The position numbers and the translations under genes are program-made. The notes beneath the pieces were generated by a model. The model was not told the DNA's origin. It did not search any database and saw only the letters and a program-made list of their open reading frames with translations. Positions 9,750 to 19,200 of a stretch of DNA of 64,000 nt are shown piece after piece (position 1 is the stretch's first letter; every line of letters begins with the position of its first letter). The stretch is from CAWJNF01 sp963844235 (GTDB taxonomy: Bacteria; Actinomycetota; Thermoleophilia; Gaiellales; Gaiellaceae), in NCBI GenBank assembly GCA_963844235.1, contig CAWJNF010000004.1, positions 1 through 64,000 of the forward strand, written 5' to 3'.

Positions 9750-11132
9750 ATGAGCGACCTGATCAAGGCCTTGACCGAGAGCGTGCGGGGTCGCGTCATC
9801 GTCGCGTCGGATCCCGACTACGACGACGCTCGCATGGTCTACAACGCCATGCACGACCGCAAGCCCCACGCCGTCGTCCGGTGCACGGACTCAGCCGACG
9901 TGATGGCCGCGGTCGCCGCCGCCCGCGACCGCGGCGTGGACATCGCCATCCGGGGCGGCGGCCACAGCGTTCCCGGATTCGGCACGGTGGACGACGGACT
10001 GGTCATCGACCTCTCGCCGATGAAGGGCGTGCGGGTCGACCCGGCAAAGCAGGTCGCCCACGTCGGGGGCGGCGCGACCTGGGGGGATGTCGACCACGCG
10101 ACCTACCCGTTCGGCCTGGCTGCGCCCGGCGGGATCGTCTCCACGACCGGGGTGGCCGGCCTCACCCTGGGTGGCGGCATCGGCTACCTCACCCGCAGCG
10201 TCGGGCTCTCCATCGACAACCTGCTCTCGGCCGATGTCGTACTCGCCGACGGCCGGCAGGTGACGGCGAGCGACTATCAGAACGAGGATCTGTTCTGGGC
10301 GCTGCGCGGCGGCGGCGGCAACTTCGGTGTCGTCACCAGCTTCGAGTTCCAGCTCCACGAGGTCGGTGACGTCGTGGGCGGGCCGCTGTTCTACGAGTTC
10401 GACGATGCAACGGCGGTCCTGGAGTGCTACCGCTCCTTCATCGACGAGGCACCCGAGCAGCTCGGATGCCTCTTCGGCTGGCAGATCGCGCCGCCGCTGC
10501 CGTTCATCCCCGAGGACCGGGCCGGGGATCTGTTCTGCGTGCTGGTCACGTGCTGGAACGGTCCCCATGAGGAGGCCGAGCAGGTGCTCCGGCCACTCCG
10601 CGACGTCGCCGAGGTGAAGGCGGAGCAGATCGAGGTGATGCCGTTCCCGGCCCTGCAGAGCGCCTTCGACGACCTCGTCCCGAAGGGCATGCAGAACTAC
10701 TGGAAAGCGGACTTCGCCACCGAGCTCACCGACGAGGCGATCGCCGCCCACGTCGAGCACGGCGAGAGGACGCCGAGCGTGAGCTCGTCCATGCATCTCC
10801 ACCCGATCAACGGCGCGGCGCAGCGAGTCGGCACCGACGAGACCGCCTTCGGACACCGAGACAAGAGCTTTGCACCGGGGATTATCGGGATCTGGCCGGA
10901 CCCTGCCGACAACGAGGCCAACACAAAGTGGGTCAGGGACTACTACGCAGCCATTCATCCCCACTCGGGCAGCGAAGGAGGCTACGTCAACTTCATGTCC
11001 GGCGACGACGACCACCGTGCCGCCGAGAACTACGGCGCCAACTACGAGCGGCTCGCCGCAGTGAAGGCGGCCTATGACCCGGACAACCTCTTCCACGTCA
11101 ACCAGAACATCGCTCCGGCGGACGGGAGGTGA
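9750..11132 (+). CDS. BBE-like FAD-binding oxidoreductase
   Basis: A 460-aa PCMH-type flavoprotein. The FAD domain shows RGGGHSVPGFG near residue 70, whose histidine is the usual covalent 8-alpha-linked FAD site, and GGIVSTTGVAGLTLGGGIGY near residue 128. The C-terminal berberine-bridge tail reads YERLAAVKAAYDPDNLFHVN. I do not see a cysteine at the second (6-S-cysteinyl) linkage position, so FAD is probably singly linked. Relatives oxidise sugars, alkaloids, lactones or polyketides with O2. ATG follows a GAGGAG ribosome site. It overlaps the next flavoprotein gene by 4 bp, so the two are co-translated; substrate unknown. Confidence 0.88.
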   Translation: MSDLIKALTESVRGRVIVASDPDYDDARMVYNAMHDRKPHAVVRCTDSADVMAAVAAARDRGVDIAIRGGGHSVPGFGTVDDGLVIDLSPMKGVRVDPAKQVAHVGGGATWGDVDHATYPFGLAAPGGIVSTTGVAGLTLGGGIGYLTRSVGLSIDNLLSADVVLADGRQVTASDYQNEDLFWALRGGGGNFGVVTSFEFQLHEVGDVVGGPLFYEFDDATAVLECYRSFIDEAPEQLGCLFGWQIAPPLPFIPEDRAGDLFCVLVTCWNGPHEEAEQVLRPLRDVAEVKAEQIEVMPFPALQSAFDDLVPKGMQNYWKADFATELTDEAIAAHVEHGERTPSVSSSMHLHPINGAAQRVGTDETAFGHRDKSFAPGIIGIWPDPADNEANTKWVRDYYAAIHPHSGSEGGYVNFMSGDDDHRAAENYGANYERLAAVKAAYDPDNLFHVNQNIAPADGR

Positions 11133-12346
11133 GCGTGATGGCCGGACAGCTGACGACGCAAGGAACAAGCGAGATGCATGGGGAGCCCGACACATCGCTG
11201 ATCGACGCAGCGCGCGAAATCGCTCCGATCATCCGGGAGCACAACCAGGAAGCAGAGCGGGAACGACGTCTCTCCCAACCGGTCTTGAAGGCACTGCGCG
11301 AGACGGGCCTCCTCCGAATGACAACTCCCCGTTCGCTCGGGGGGTTGGAGACCGACCCTGTCACCCGCGCGCTCGTCGGTGAGGAAATCGGTCGCCACGA
11401 CTCTGCTGCGGCGTGGACCCTGGAGAACCCACTGGACTGGGCCTTCTTCTGTTGCCGGCTCCCCGACGAAGGAGCCGAGGAGATCTACAGCCGCGGAGCC
11501 GACATCCTCATCGCCGCCCAGTTCGGCCGCCCCCTGAGCGCGACGTCGACCAACGGTGGATACCGCATCTCTGGCCGAGCCCCGTTCGTCAGCAACTGCT
11601 ACGACGCCGACTGGATCTCCTCGACGGTCCTCGTGGACGGGGACAAATTCGCCGCAGACGAGCCCGAGATGCGCATGGTCTATTTCCCCAGAGCGGAGTG
11701 CGAAATCATCGATACGTGGGACGTCATGGGGATGCGGGGCACGGGCAGCAACGACATCTCCGTGACCGACGTGTACGTGCCCGAGTTCATGACCTTTCCG
11801 ATGGTGCCCGACTTCGAGCCAGGAACGCACTATCGAGGCCCGCTCTATCGACTCCCGGTCGTGGGCGCGGCGGCGTCCGGCATCCCGACGCCGATGCTGG
11901 GAGTGGCACGACGAGCCCTCGACGAGGTGACCGAGCTCGCCCGGAACAAGACTCCGGTGGCATCGCGCGGCCCGCTGAAGGAACGCGCATCGGCCCAAGT
12001 CCAGCTGGGCCGAGCGGAAGCGATCCTGCGCTCAGGGCGCTTGCTGCTTCTCGACAGCCTGAGCGAAGCGTGGCGGAGATGCATCGACGGCGAGACCCAC
12101 TCGCTGGAGCAGAAGGCGGACCTCCTGCTCGCGATGGCCCACGCGATGAGCAGCGCCGTCCAGGCCGTCGAGCTCGCATGCAGCATCGCGGGAACGACGG
12201 CGTTTCGAGCCACCAACCCGCTGGAACGTTGCTTCCGGGATGTCCAGACGATGAGACATCACGTCTTCGCCTCCGAGCAACGCTATGGGACGTTCGGCCA
12301 GGTTCGTCTCGGGGTCCCACCGGATTTCCCCGTGGTTGCCTTCTAG
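11129..12346 (+). CDS. Acyl-CoA dehydrogenase-like flavoprotein
   Basis: A 405-aa protein with the acyl-CoA-dehydrogenase fold: helical N domain (RLSQPVLKALRETGLLRMT), middle beta domain with the conserved WDVMGMRGTGSNDISVTDVYVP block near residue 195, and a helical C-terminal domain ending VFASEQRYGTFGQVRLG. I do not see the canonical catalytic Glu placement of true dehydrogenases, and the overall look is that of the group D flavin monooxygenase / HsaA-like branch, so hydroxylation is as likely as dehydrogenation. GTG 11129 overlaps the upstream stop; ATG 11138 is an alternative start. Together with the BBE-like gene it suggests a short tailoring or catabolic route under the upstream SARP regulator. 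Confidence 0.83.
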   Translation: MSVMAGQLTTQGTSEMHGEPDTSLIDAAREIAPIIREHNQEAERERRLSQPVLKALRETGLLRMTTPRSLGGLETDPVTRALVGEEIGRHDSAAAWTLENPLDWAFFCCRLPDEGAEEIYSRGADILIAAQFGRPLSATSTNGGYRISGRAPFVSNCYDADWISSTVLVDGDKFAADEPEMRMVYFPRAECEIIDTWDVMGMRGTGSNDISVTDVYVPEFMTFPMVPDFEPGTHYRGPLYRLPVVGAAASGIPTPMLGVARRALDEVTELARNKTPVASRGPLKERASAQVQLGRAEAILRSGRLLLLDSLSEAWRRCIDGETHSLEQKADLLLAMAHAMSSAVQAVELACSIAGTTAFRATNPLERCFRDVQTMRHHVFASEQRYGTFGQVRLGVPPDFPVVAF

Positions 12347-12461
12347 CGTTCATCGCGTCTTCTCGCTCTGAGCCGTCGCCGAGGACACGTCATCTGTAGG
12401 CGTTCGAAGGACCCACAGATCTCGTCGCAAGGTCACGAGATCCCGCGCAGGGTCGGCGCCT

Positions 12462-13478
12462 CTACGCGGGAGCGGCGACCCGCAGGACGGTGTCACCGTA
12501 CGTATCGGCGATCCACACGTCGCTCTCGCCGGCTGCGATGCCGCCGAGGATGGCCGGCTGGGGCCCCGGCGGCCGCTCCAGCTCGAGCGTCAGCGTCCCC
12601 GTGACACGACCCGTCTCCGCCTCGACCCAGGCAAGACGCTCGACGCCGAGAACCCAGAGGCCTGAGGTGGCGCCTGCGATCAGCAGCGGCTCCGAGTCGA
12701 GCTCGACCCGGGCTGTGACCGCGTCCCGTTCCGGGTCGATACGGGAGAGCGCGCCGGCCGTCGGGTGGCTCACCCAGACCGCCCCGCCGACAACGGCCAG
12801 CTGTCCGGGCGGGTCGTCCAGCGGGATCGTGGAGACGAGGTTCGACGCCGGGTCGATGTGCGAGACGACGCCGGCGCCCGGGCTGAGCGCCCAGATCGCC
12901 CCCGCGCCGGCGACGACGTCCGTCGGAGCGGGAACCGAGATTCGTGCGGCTACGGTGCCGTCGGCCGGATCGACGCGAAGGACCGCCGAGCCGGCAGGGT
13001 CCGGGACCCAGGCGTCGCCGTCCGCGAAGGCGACGTCGAGGACGGGGACGTCCACGTCCAGCCGGCCAGCGATGCGCTCGGCGCCGGAGTCGATCCGGAT
13101 CGCGTCGCTCGTCAGCTGGTCGAGGACGTACACCGAGCCCGCACCCGCCACCACCCCGCCTGGACGTCCGCCGAGCATGATGCGGCGCGTGACCGACGCC
13201 TGTGCCGGGTCGATCCGGACGAGCGCACCGCGACTCGCCACCCAGACCGACCCGGCCGCGACGGCGATGCCCGCCGGGCGCTCGACCGAGACTGACGCGC
13301 CGACCGTGAGCTCCGCCGGCTCGTCGCCCTCCTCGGCGTTCACTACGCGTGGGCCGGTCTCGACGGCCCGGGTCGGCTCGGGCTGGGCGGCACCCCCGCT
13401 GCGGACGCCGTCGACGGCGGCGGCGACCCCGACCCCGAGCACGGCCGCCACGAGCAGAAACGTCGCGGCTCTCCGCAC
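12462..13478 (-). CDS. Secreted YncE-like beta-propeller
   Basis: A 338-aa protein with an N-terminal hydrophobic segment (TFLLVAAVLGVGVAAAV) followed by repeating propeller blades: VAAGSVWVASRGALVRIDP, VVAGAGSVYVLDQLTSDAI, VVAGAGAIWALSP, AVVGGAVWVSHPTAGALSRI and IAAGESDVWIADTYGDTVLRV. This is the virginiamycin-B-lyase/YncE type of blade also found fused to the kinase gene at 39.3 kb. It is the last gene of the minus-strand operon and follows the solute-binding protein gene by 9 bp. It probably acts outside the membrane as a binding or sensor module; no catalytic residues are evident. Confidence 0.8.
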   Translation of the reverse strand: MRRAATFLLVAAVLGVGVAAAVDGVRSGGAAQPEPTRAVETGPRVVNAEEGDEPAELTVGASVSVERPAGIAVAAGSVWVASRGALVRIDPAQASVTRRIMLGGRPGGVVAGAGSVYVLDQLTSDAIRIDSGAERIAGRLDVDVPVLDVAFADGDAWVPDPAGSAVLRVDPADGTVAARISVPAPTDVVAGAGAIWALSPGAGVVSHIDPASNLVSTIPLDDPPGQLAVVGGAVWVSHPTAGALSRIDPERDAVTARVELDSEPLLIAGATSGLWVLGVERLAWVEAETGRVTGTLTLELERPPGPQPAILGGIAAGESDVWIADTYGDTVLRVAAPA

Positions 13479-13487
13479 GGCGCGTGC

Positions 13488-14988
13488 TCACCCCTCCTCG
13501 AGCCACACGTCGCCGTAGAACGGGTAGAGGTTCGTCGGCGTCGGCCGCCACCCGTGCACGCGGCGGTGATGAGCCCAGACGGTGGCCGGCGAGAAGAGCG
13601 GTACGAGCGGCAGGTGCTCCGCGCACCGGACCTGGAGCTCGTACGCGGCCGCCTCGAGCGCCTCTTCGTCCGGTGCCTGCTGCCAGGCGCGGCAGGCGCT
13701 GTCGAGGGCGGGGATCGAGGCACGCTGCCAGTTGGGCCCGGCGTGCGACCACGAGGAGACGAAACCGACGATCGCGTCGACCGGATCGGGCCAGAACCAC
13801 TTCGAGACGAACGCCTCGGGATGGTCGCCGAGCGCTGTGTAGAACGCATCGAATCCCGCCACCGGGCGCAGCTCGAGCGCGACGCCGACGCGCGCGAGCA
13901 GCTCGACGATGCGCGCGGCCGCGCGCCGCACCGTGGCGTCCTCGAGCACGAGCGCGCTGAAACGGAGCCGGATGCCGTCGCCGTCGCGGGGAAAGCCGGC
14001 GTCGTCCAGCAGCTCCTCGGCGTGTCCCGGGTCGTAGCCGCCGAGGCGTTCGACCTCCGGCGTATACCAGCGTGACGCCGAGGGAATCGGTCCGTGGGCC
14101 GGCCAGCCGTGCCCGTCGAGGTCCTGGGCGACCAGCGCGTCGCGGTCGATCGCGAGAGAGATCGCACGGCGCACGCGCACGTCGTGGAACCCGAGCCCGG
14201 TCGTCTCGTGGTCGAGCGCCAGGTATACGAGCGACGACTGCTGGAACTCGATCACACGTAGCTCGGGGTTCGAGCGCAGGCGCTCGACCTCGAGCAGGGA
14301 CGGGTTCTGGACGCAGTCGACGAAGCCCGCCTCGAGCGCCGCCGCCCGCTCGCCCTCGTCGACGATGGGCAGCCAGCGCACGCCGTCGAGATGGGCGGGG
14401 CCACGGTTGTCGAACCAGCTCGTGAGCGGGCCCGGATAGTCGTCCCAGCGCCGCACCTCCTGCTCCTCGCCCGGCCTCACCGAAACGAACGCGAAGGGCC
14501 CAGTGCCGTCCGCCGCGCCGTATCCCCACTCGTCGCCGAGCTGCTCCCGCAGCGCCTGGTTGTGGATCGCCGAGTGCCAGGACCGCAGCAGGGACGGCAG
14601 GCCGGCGAACGGGTGGTGGAGGGCGACGACGACCTCCTCACCCTCTGCCCGCACACTCTCGATCGCCGTCCAGAAGAACGCGTTGACGGGCGACTCGCCT
14701 GGATCGCCATGGAGGTTGAACGCGGCGGCGACCGCAGCGGCATCGCACGGAGCCCCGGACTGGAAGCGCGCGCCGGACTTGATCCTGAACCGCCATGCGA
14801 GCCCGTCCGGGTCCTCCCGCCAGCTGCTCGGCGAGCATGGGCCCGAGGCGGCCCTCGGGATCGGCTACGACCACCGTCTCGTAGATCGCGCACCACGCCG
14901 GGTCGACGTGCGCGCCCGTCGCGGGATCCGCGCGCGAGAAGTCGTAGTCGTAGCCCTCGCGCAGCACGCCGCCGCGCTGCGGTGTCAT
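13488..14988 (-). CDS. Family-5 solute-binding protein, frame-broken
   Basis: Relative of peptide/nickel/opine ABC-transporter binding proteins (SBP_bac_5). The N-terminal part (GGVLREGYDYDFSRAD, then IYETVVVADPEGRLGPMLAE) reads from the ATG at 14988, and the rest from about 14820 onward continues in another frame (DGLAWRFRIKSGARF, GYDPGHAEELLDDAGFP, CAEHLPLVPLFSPATVWAHH). A single indel near 14818-14822 separates them. The protein starts straight at the mature domain: no signal peptide or lipobox is visible and an in-frame stop lies upstream, which is odd for a binding protein. No permease or ATPase genes adjoin it. It may work with the secreted propeller encoded just downstream. Confidence 0.75.
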
Positions 14989-15006
14989 GCCGCGTCCTCG
15001 CTCACG

Positions 15007-16227
15007 TCAGAACTCCTCGGCACACCAGGGGGCCGTCGTGACGCGGAAGAGGGCATCGAGGCGCTTCACGGCACCCGCGCGGACCTCCTCGATGCGGCCT
15101 GCGCGAAGGAGCCTCTCGAACGTCATGCCCCCCAGGTAGACCGATCCGAGCTCGGCCACGGAAAGCCTGACGTCGGCAGGCGCCCGAGTGGGCTCGAGCG
15201 TCGCGCCCGCCGGCGAGGCCCTGATGCGCCGGCGCCCCTGGTTCCACGGACAGCGCTCGTCGGCCAGCTCGAGAACGGCCTCGCCCTCTCCCGCGAAGGA
15301 CCGAGCCGCCAGAGCAGCGCCGGCATCGACCGGACGCACCCAGAGCCCGTCGGTCAGCATCAGCCGCAGGTGCGAGGGCTCGCGAACGAGCAGAGTCAGC
15401 GGGTGGTCGACGGGCAGGTGCAGGGCCCGCACCTGCCCGACGAGGTCGAGCGAGAGCAGGAAGCGCCAGATCTCCGTCATCCCACGGGGCGTGGCCGCCA
15501 TCGCCTCGAGCACGTCCAGGCGCGCGGTCGAGACGCCGCCCTCCCAGGAGCCGTGAACGCGGTAGAGCGCATACGCCTCGGGTCGTCCGTCGACCTCGAG
15601 CAGGGCACGGAACATGGGCGGGGCGGCCGGCGACGTCCCCGGTGGGCCGGCGAGCCGCCACGAGCGCCACCAGGCCTCGGAGCGAGACGCCAGCCCGGAG
15701 GTCGTCGAGCGGACGTCCTCGTAGATCGCCGGCAAGACGTCCAGCGCCTCGTCCAGTTCGACCAGACGAACCTGAGCCCCGGCTGTCGGTTCGCTCGCCA
15801 GCTCGACCCGCTCGCGGGTGGCGTCGATCCTCGCGACGAAGGCACCGAGGCCGTAGCCGAAACGCCCGTACAGGTCGCCCCCGGTCGACCAGAGCACCGA
15901 GAGCGCCTCCCCTCGCTCGTGCCCGTCCTCGAGCACCCGCTCCATGAGCCGCTGCAGGTGGCCGCGCCGGCGGTGGCCGGGCAGCACGCCGACCATGGTC
16001 ACGCCGCCGCAGTCGACCTCACCACCCGGCACGCTGAGACGGAAGGCGAGCGTCCCGGCGGTGCCCACGACATCGTCGTCTTCGCAGGCGAGGAATAGTC
16101 GTTCCGTGTCGAAGACAGGCGAGAGCCGCGCCACCTCGTCGTCGTCGATCGCCCCGCCGAAGGCGGCCGTGCACGTCCGCAGGAAGAGCCCGAGCTCGTC
16201 GGGCCGGCACGTCCGGACGTCACTCAC
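15007..16227 (-). CDS. Eis-family GNAT N-acetyltransferase
   Basis: About 406 aa, the normal length for Eis-like proteins, which carry an N-terminal GNAT domain, a second GNAT-like domain and a C-terminal sterol-carrier-like domain. The acetyl-CoA loop is seen in VTMVGVLPGHRRRGHLQRLM (V-x-P-x-x-R-R-x-G-x), and DLYGRFGYGLG is the family's Y-x-x-x-G-Y element. The C terminus ends in a carboxyl Phe (CAEEF), typical of Eis where the terminal carboxylate takes part in catalysis. GTG 16227 is chosen because it starts the recognised domain and overlaps the HyuAB stop by 8 bp. Relatives acetylate aminoglycosides, polyamines or lysines; the substrate here may be an amine from the hydantoinase pathway (inference). 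Confidence 0.85.
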   Translation of the reverse strand: MSDVRTCRPDELGLFLRTCTAAFGGAIDDDEVARLSPVFDTERLFLACEDDDVVGTAGTLAFRLSVPGGEVDCGGVTMVGVLPGHRRRGHLQRLMERVLEDGHERGEALSVLWSTGGDLYGRFGYGLGAFVARIDATRERVELASEPTAGAQVRLVELDEALDVLPAIYEDVRSTTSGLASRSEAWWRSWRLAGPPGTSPAAPPMFRALLEVDGRPEAYALYRVHGSWEGGVSTARLDVLEAMAATPRGMTEIWRFLLSLDLVGQVRALHLPVDHPLTLLVREPSHLRLMLTDGLWVRPVDAGAALAARSFAGEGEAVLELADERCPWNQGRRRIRASPAGATLEPTRAPADVRLSVAELGSVYLGGMTFERLLRAGRIEEVRAGAVKRLDALFRVTTAPWCAEEF

Positions 16228-19200
16228 CTGGCTCGCCGCTGCCGACCGGAAGGCCGTCGCGCGCGTCGATCTCGACGCCATGGCGGGCACGCGCAGCTTC
16301 GGGCGACGTGAAGCCCGCGCGGACGTCGGTGAGGACGAGCTCGCGCTCCCGCTCGCTCGGGGGCCCGTATCCCCCACCCCCGGCGCTGTCGATGAGAACG
16401 GTGTCCCCCCGCCGCAGCACGACGTTCGCGAACTTCGACGCGCTGCGCGTGCCGAACGCCTGCTGGAACGTCCGGAACTCCGATTCCCCGGCCCGGCGCA
16501 CGAGGATGGCCGCCGGTCGTCCCGCTTGACCCCCGAAGAGCCCCCAGGCACCTGCTTTCACGCGGTCCATGATGGCGCTCACCGTCACCTCCGGCGCCGT
16601 GACCGTCATGATGCGCCGCGTCGCGAGCCCGCCGCGCCGGCGACCCGCACCTCCGGAGTCCGGGATCAGCTCGTACCGCTCGACGACGAACGGAAAGCGC
16701 GTCTCGAAGACCTCGATCGGCGTGGTCCGGCAGTTGCCATGGATGTGGTTCTGGGCGCTATTGCCGTCCGTCGTCGCGCGGCCGCCCCAGCCGCTGGCCT
16801 CGAGGTGGTAGTGGGCGTAGTACTCACCGGTCTGCGGGTGAATCCCGCCGAAGAGGAAATTGCAGCACGTCACGCCCTCGGCGGCCATGACCCGCTCCGG
16901 CAGGGCCGGCGCGAGCGCGCCGAGGATCATGCCGACGAGCTTCGGCTGTGTCTCGGTGTTGCCACCGACCGAGGGGCCGGGGAACGCAACGTTCACGATC
17001 GTCCCCGGCGGCGCGATCGTCTTCGTGGCCCTGTGCGCGCCGGCGTTTCGCGGGATGCCGGGGCCGCACAGCTGGAAAAGGGCGTTATAGGTGGCCGACG
17101 TCGTCACGCCGTAGGTCGCGTTCACGGGCCCCCGCGCCTGCGGATCCGAGCCCGTGTAGTCGACGAGGAGGCGATCGCCGTCCCTGCCGACCTTGACGCG
17201 GATGCCGCACGGGCGATCGTCGATGCCATCGTCCTCCATTGCATCCTCGAACAGGTAGTCGCCGGGCGGGATCTCGGCGACGGCAGCGCGCGCGAGGCGC
17301 TCGGAGTACGCGATCAGCTCGTCGGAGACCGCGAGCACGAACTCGAGGCCGTACTTCGCGAAGATGTCCCCGAGCCGCTCCTCCGCCAGTCGCAGCGCTC
17401 CGATCATCGCGTGCAGGTCGCCCCACGTGTACCGGGGCGTGCGGTGGTTCGCGAGGATGATCTTCCAGATGTCGTCGACTCGCTTCCCGCGTGAGAGCAG
17501 ACGGACGGGCGGCAGTCTGAGGCCCTCCTGGTAGACCTCCGTCGCCGTGCTCGCGAACGAGCCGACCGTGACCGCGCCGATCTCGGCCATGTGGCCGATG
17601 ACGGCTCCGAACGCGACCATCCGCCCGGAGTGGAAGACCGGCTGCAGCAGGGTGTGCTCCGGCATGTGGCATCCACCCCGGTACGGGTCGTTGTGAAGCA
17701 GGACGTCACCTGGCTCGAGCGTCGACGGGTCGAGCTCGTCGAGTATGAAGTCGACGACGTGGGCAATTGCGCCCAGGTGTGCGGGGCAAAACGACCCCTG
17801 CGCGATCATCTCGCCTCTCGCGTTGAAGAGGGCGCACGAGAAGTCCCGCGACTCGCTGAAGATCGGCGAGTACGACGTGCGCATCATTCGCGTCCCCATC
17901 TCCTGAGCGACGTTCACGAGGTGGTCGTTGATGACGCTCATCGATACGCTGTCGATCGCACGCCGGCGGGCTGGTGCAGCGTCGCTCGCAGGCCGCGAGA
18001 TCCGCAGGATCCCACCCGGGCCGACCAGGAGCCGGGCGCCGGGCGGGAGGAGCGTGGTCGAGTCGCTCTCCTCGATCACCGCCGGCCCGAGGAGCTCGCA
18101 GCCCGCCGGCAGGTCGGCCCGCAGGTAGATCGGCGTCCGCACGCGGCCGGAAACGGCGAACGACACCTCGCGGAAGGCTGCCGGCTCAGGAGCAGGGCCG
18201 TCGGGGGCGTCGGCCGGACGCGGAGGTGTCGTCGTCCCGACCCCGGTGACGTTGAAGTGGATGAGCTCGATCGTCTCGTCCGGGAAGCTGTAGCCGAAGG
18301 CCGCCTCGTGGCGCTCGTGAAACGCGGCCAGGAGCCCGTCTAGCCCGGCCGTGTCCAGCTCCCCGGCCGGTGCGGGTACGTCCGTCTCGTAGTTCTGGCC
18401 GGCGTAGCGCATGCTGATCGAGCGGACCACCGCCGGCTCGCCCCGGAAGCCTTCGCGCGCGAGCGCCGAGACGACGTCCGCGGTCATCGTGCCGAGCCGG
18501 TGGTTGACAGCCGCGAGGTCGACCGAGTCCGACCGGAAGTAGTTCGTCCACCGCCGGTCGACACGCAGATCTGCCACCAGTGTCCCGAAGGCGGAGGAGA
18601 GCCCGGGATGGGGCGGCACGATGACCCCCTTCATTCCCAGCGCGTCGGCGATATCGCAGGCGTGGAGCGGCCCTGCCCCGCCGAAGGCCGCGAGCTGGAA
18701 GTCGCGCACGTCTGCGCCCTTGTCGATCGTGGCCTCGCGGATCGCGTTCGCCATCCGTTCCGTCGCAAGCTCGATCACCGCCTGCCCGGCCGCGTCGGCG
18801 CCGATGCCGAGCTTCGCTCCGAGCTCGTCGACAGCGGCCACCGCGGAGTCGCGATCGAGGGCCATGCGCCCGCCCAGGAAGAACTCGGGGTCGAGCCTGC
18901 CGAGAGCGAGGTTCGCGTCGGTCACCGTGACGTCTTCGCCGCCCAGCCCGTAGCAGATCGGGCCCGGTACGGCCCCGGCGCTCCTCGGGCCCACGCGGAG
19001 CAGTCCTCCGGCGTCGATCCAGGCGATCGACCCTCCGCCGGCTCCGACGGTGCGCAGGTCGATGGCGGGGAGTGCGATCGGGAGGCCGAACTCGAGCTCG
19101 TAGTCCGGGACGTAGTCGACGGCGCCGTCGCGCACCATGCCAACGTCCGCGCTCGTTCCTCCCATGTCGAGGGTGATCAGATCGCGCTCGCCGGCCAGCT

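Noticed and set aside
12493..14529. 678-aa minus-strand frame spanning the propeller and binding-protein genes
   Set aside because: Arg/Gly-rich wrong-frame reading; the real proteins are in the other two frames.
14503..16098. 531-aa plus-strand frame opposite the GNAT gene
   Set aside because: No family signal; the Eis-type GNAT motifs on the minus strand are unambiguous.
15944..17494. 516-aa plus-strand frame opposite HyuB
   Set aside because: Antisense shadow of the fused HyuAB gene.
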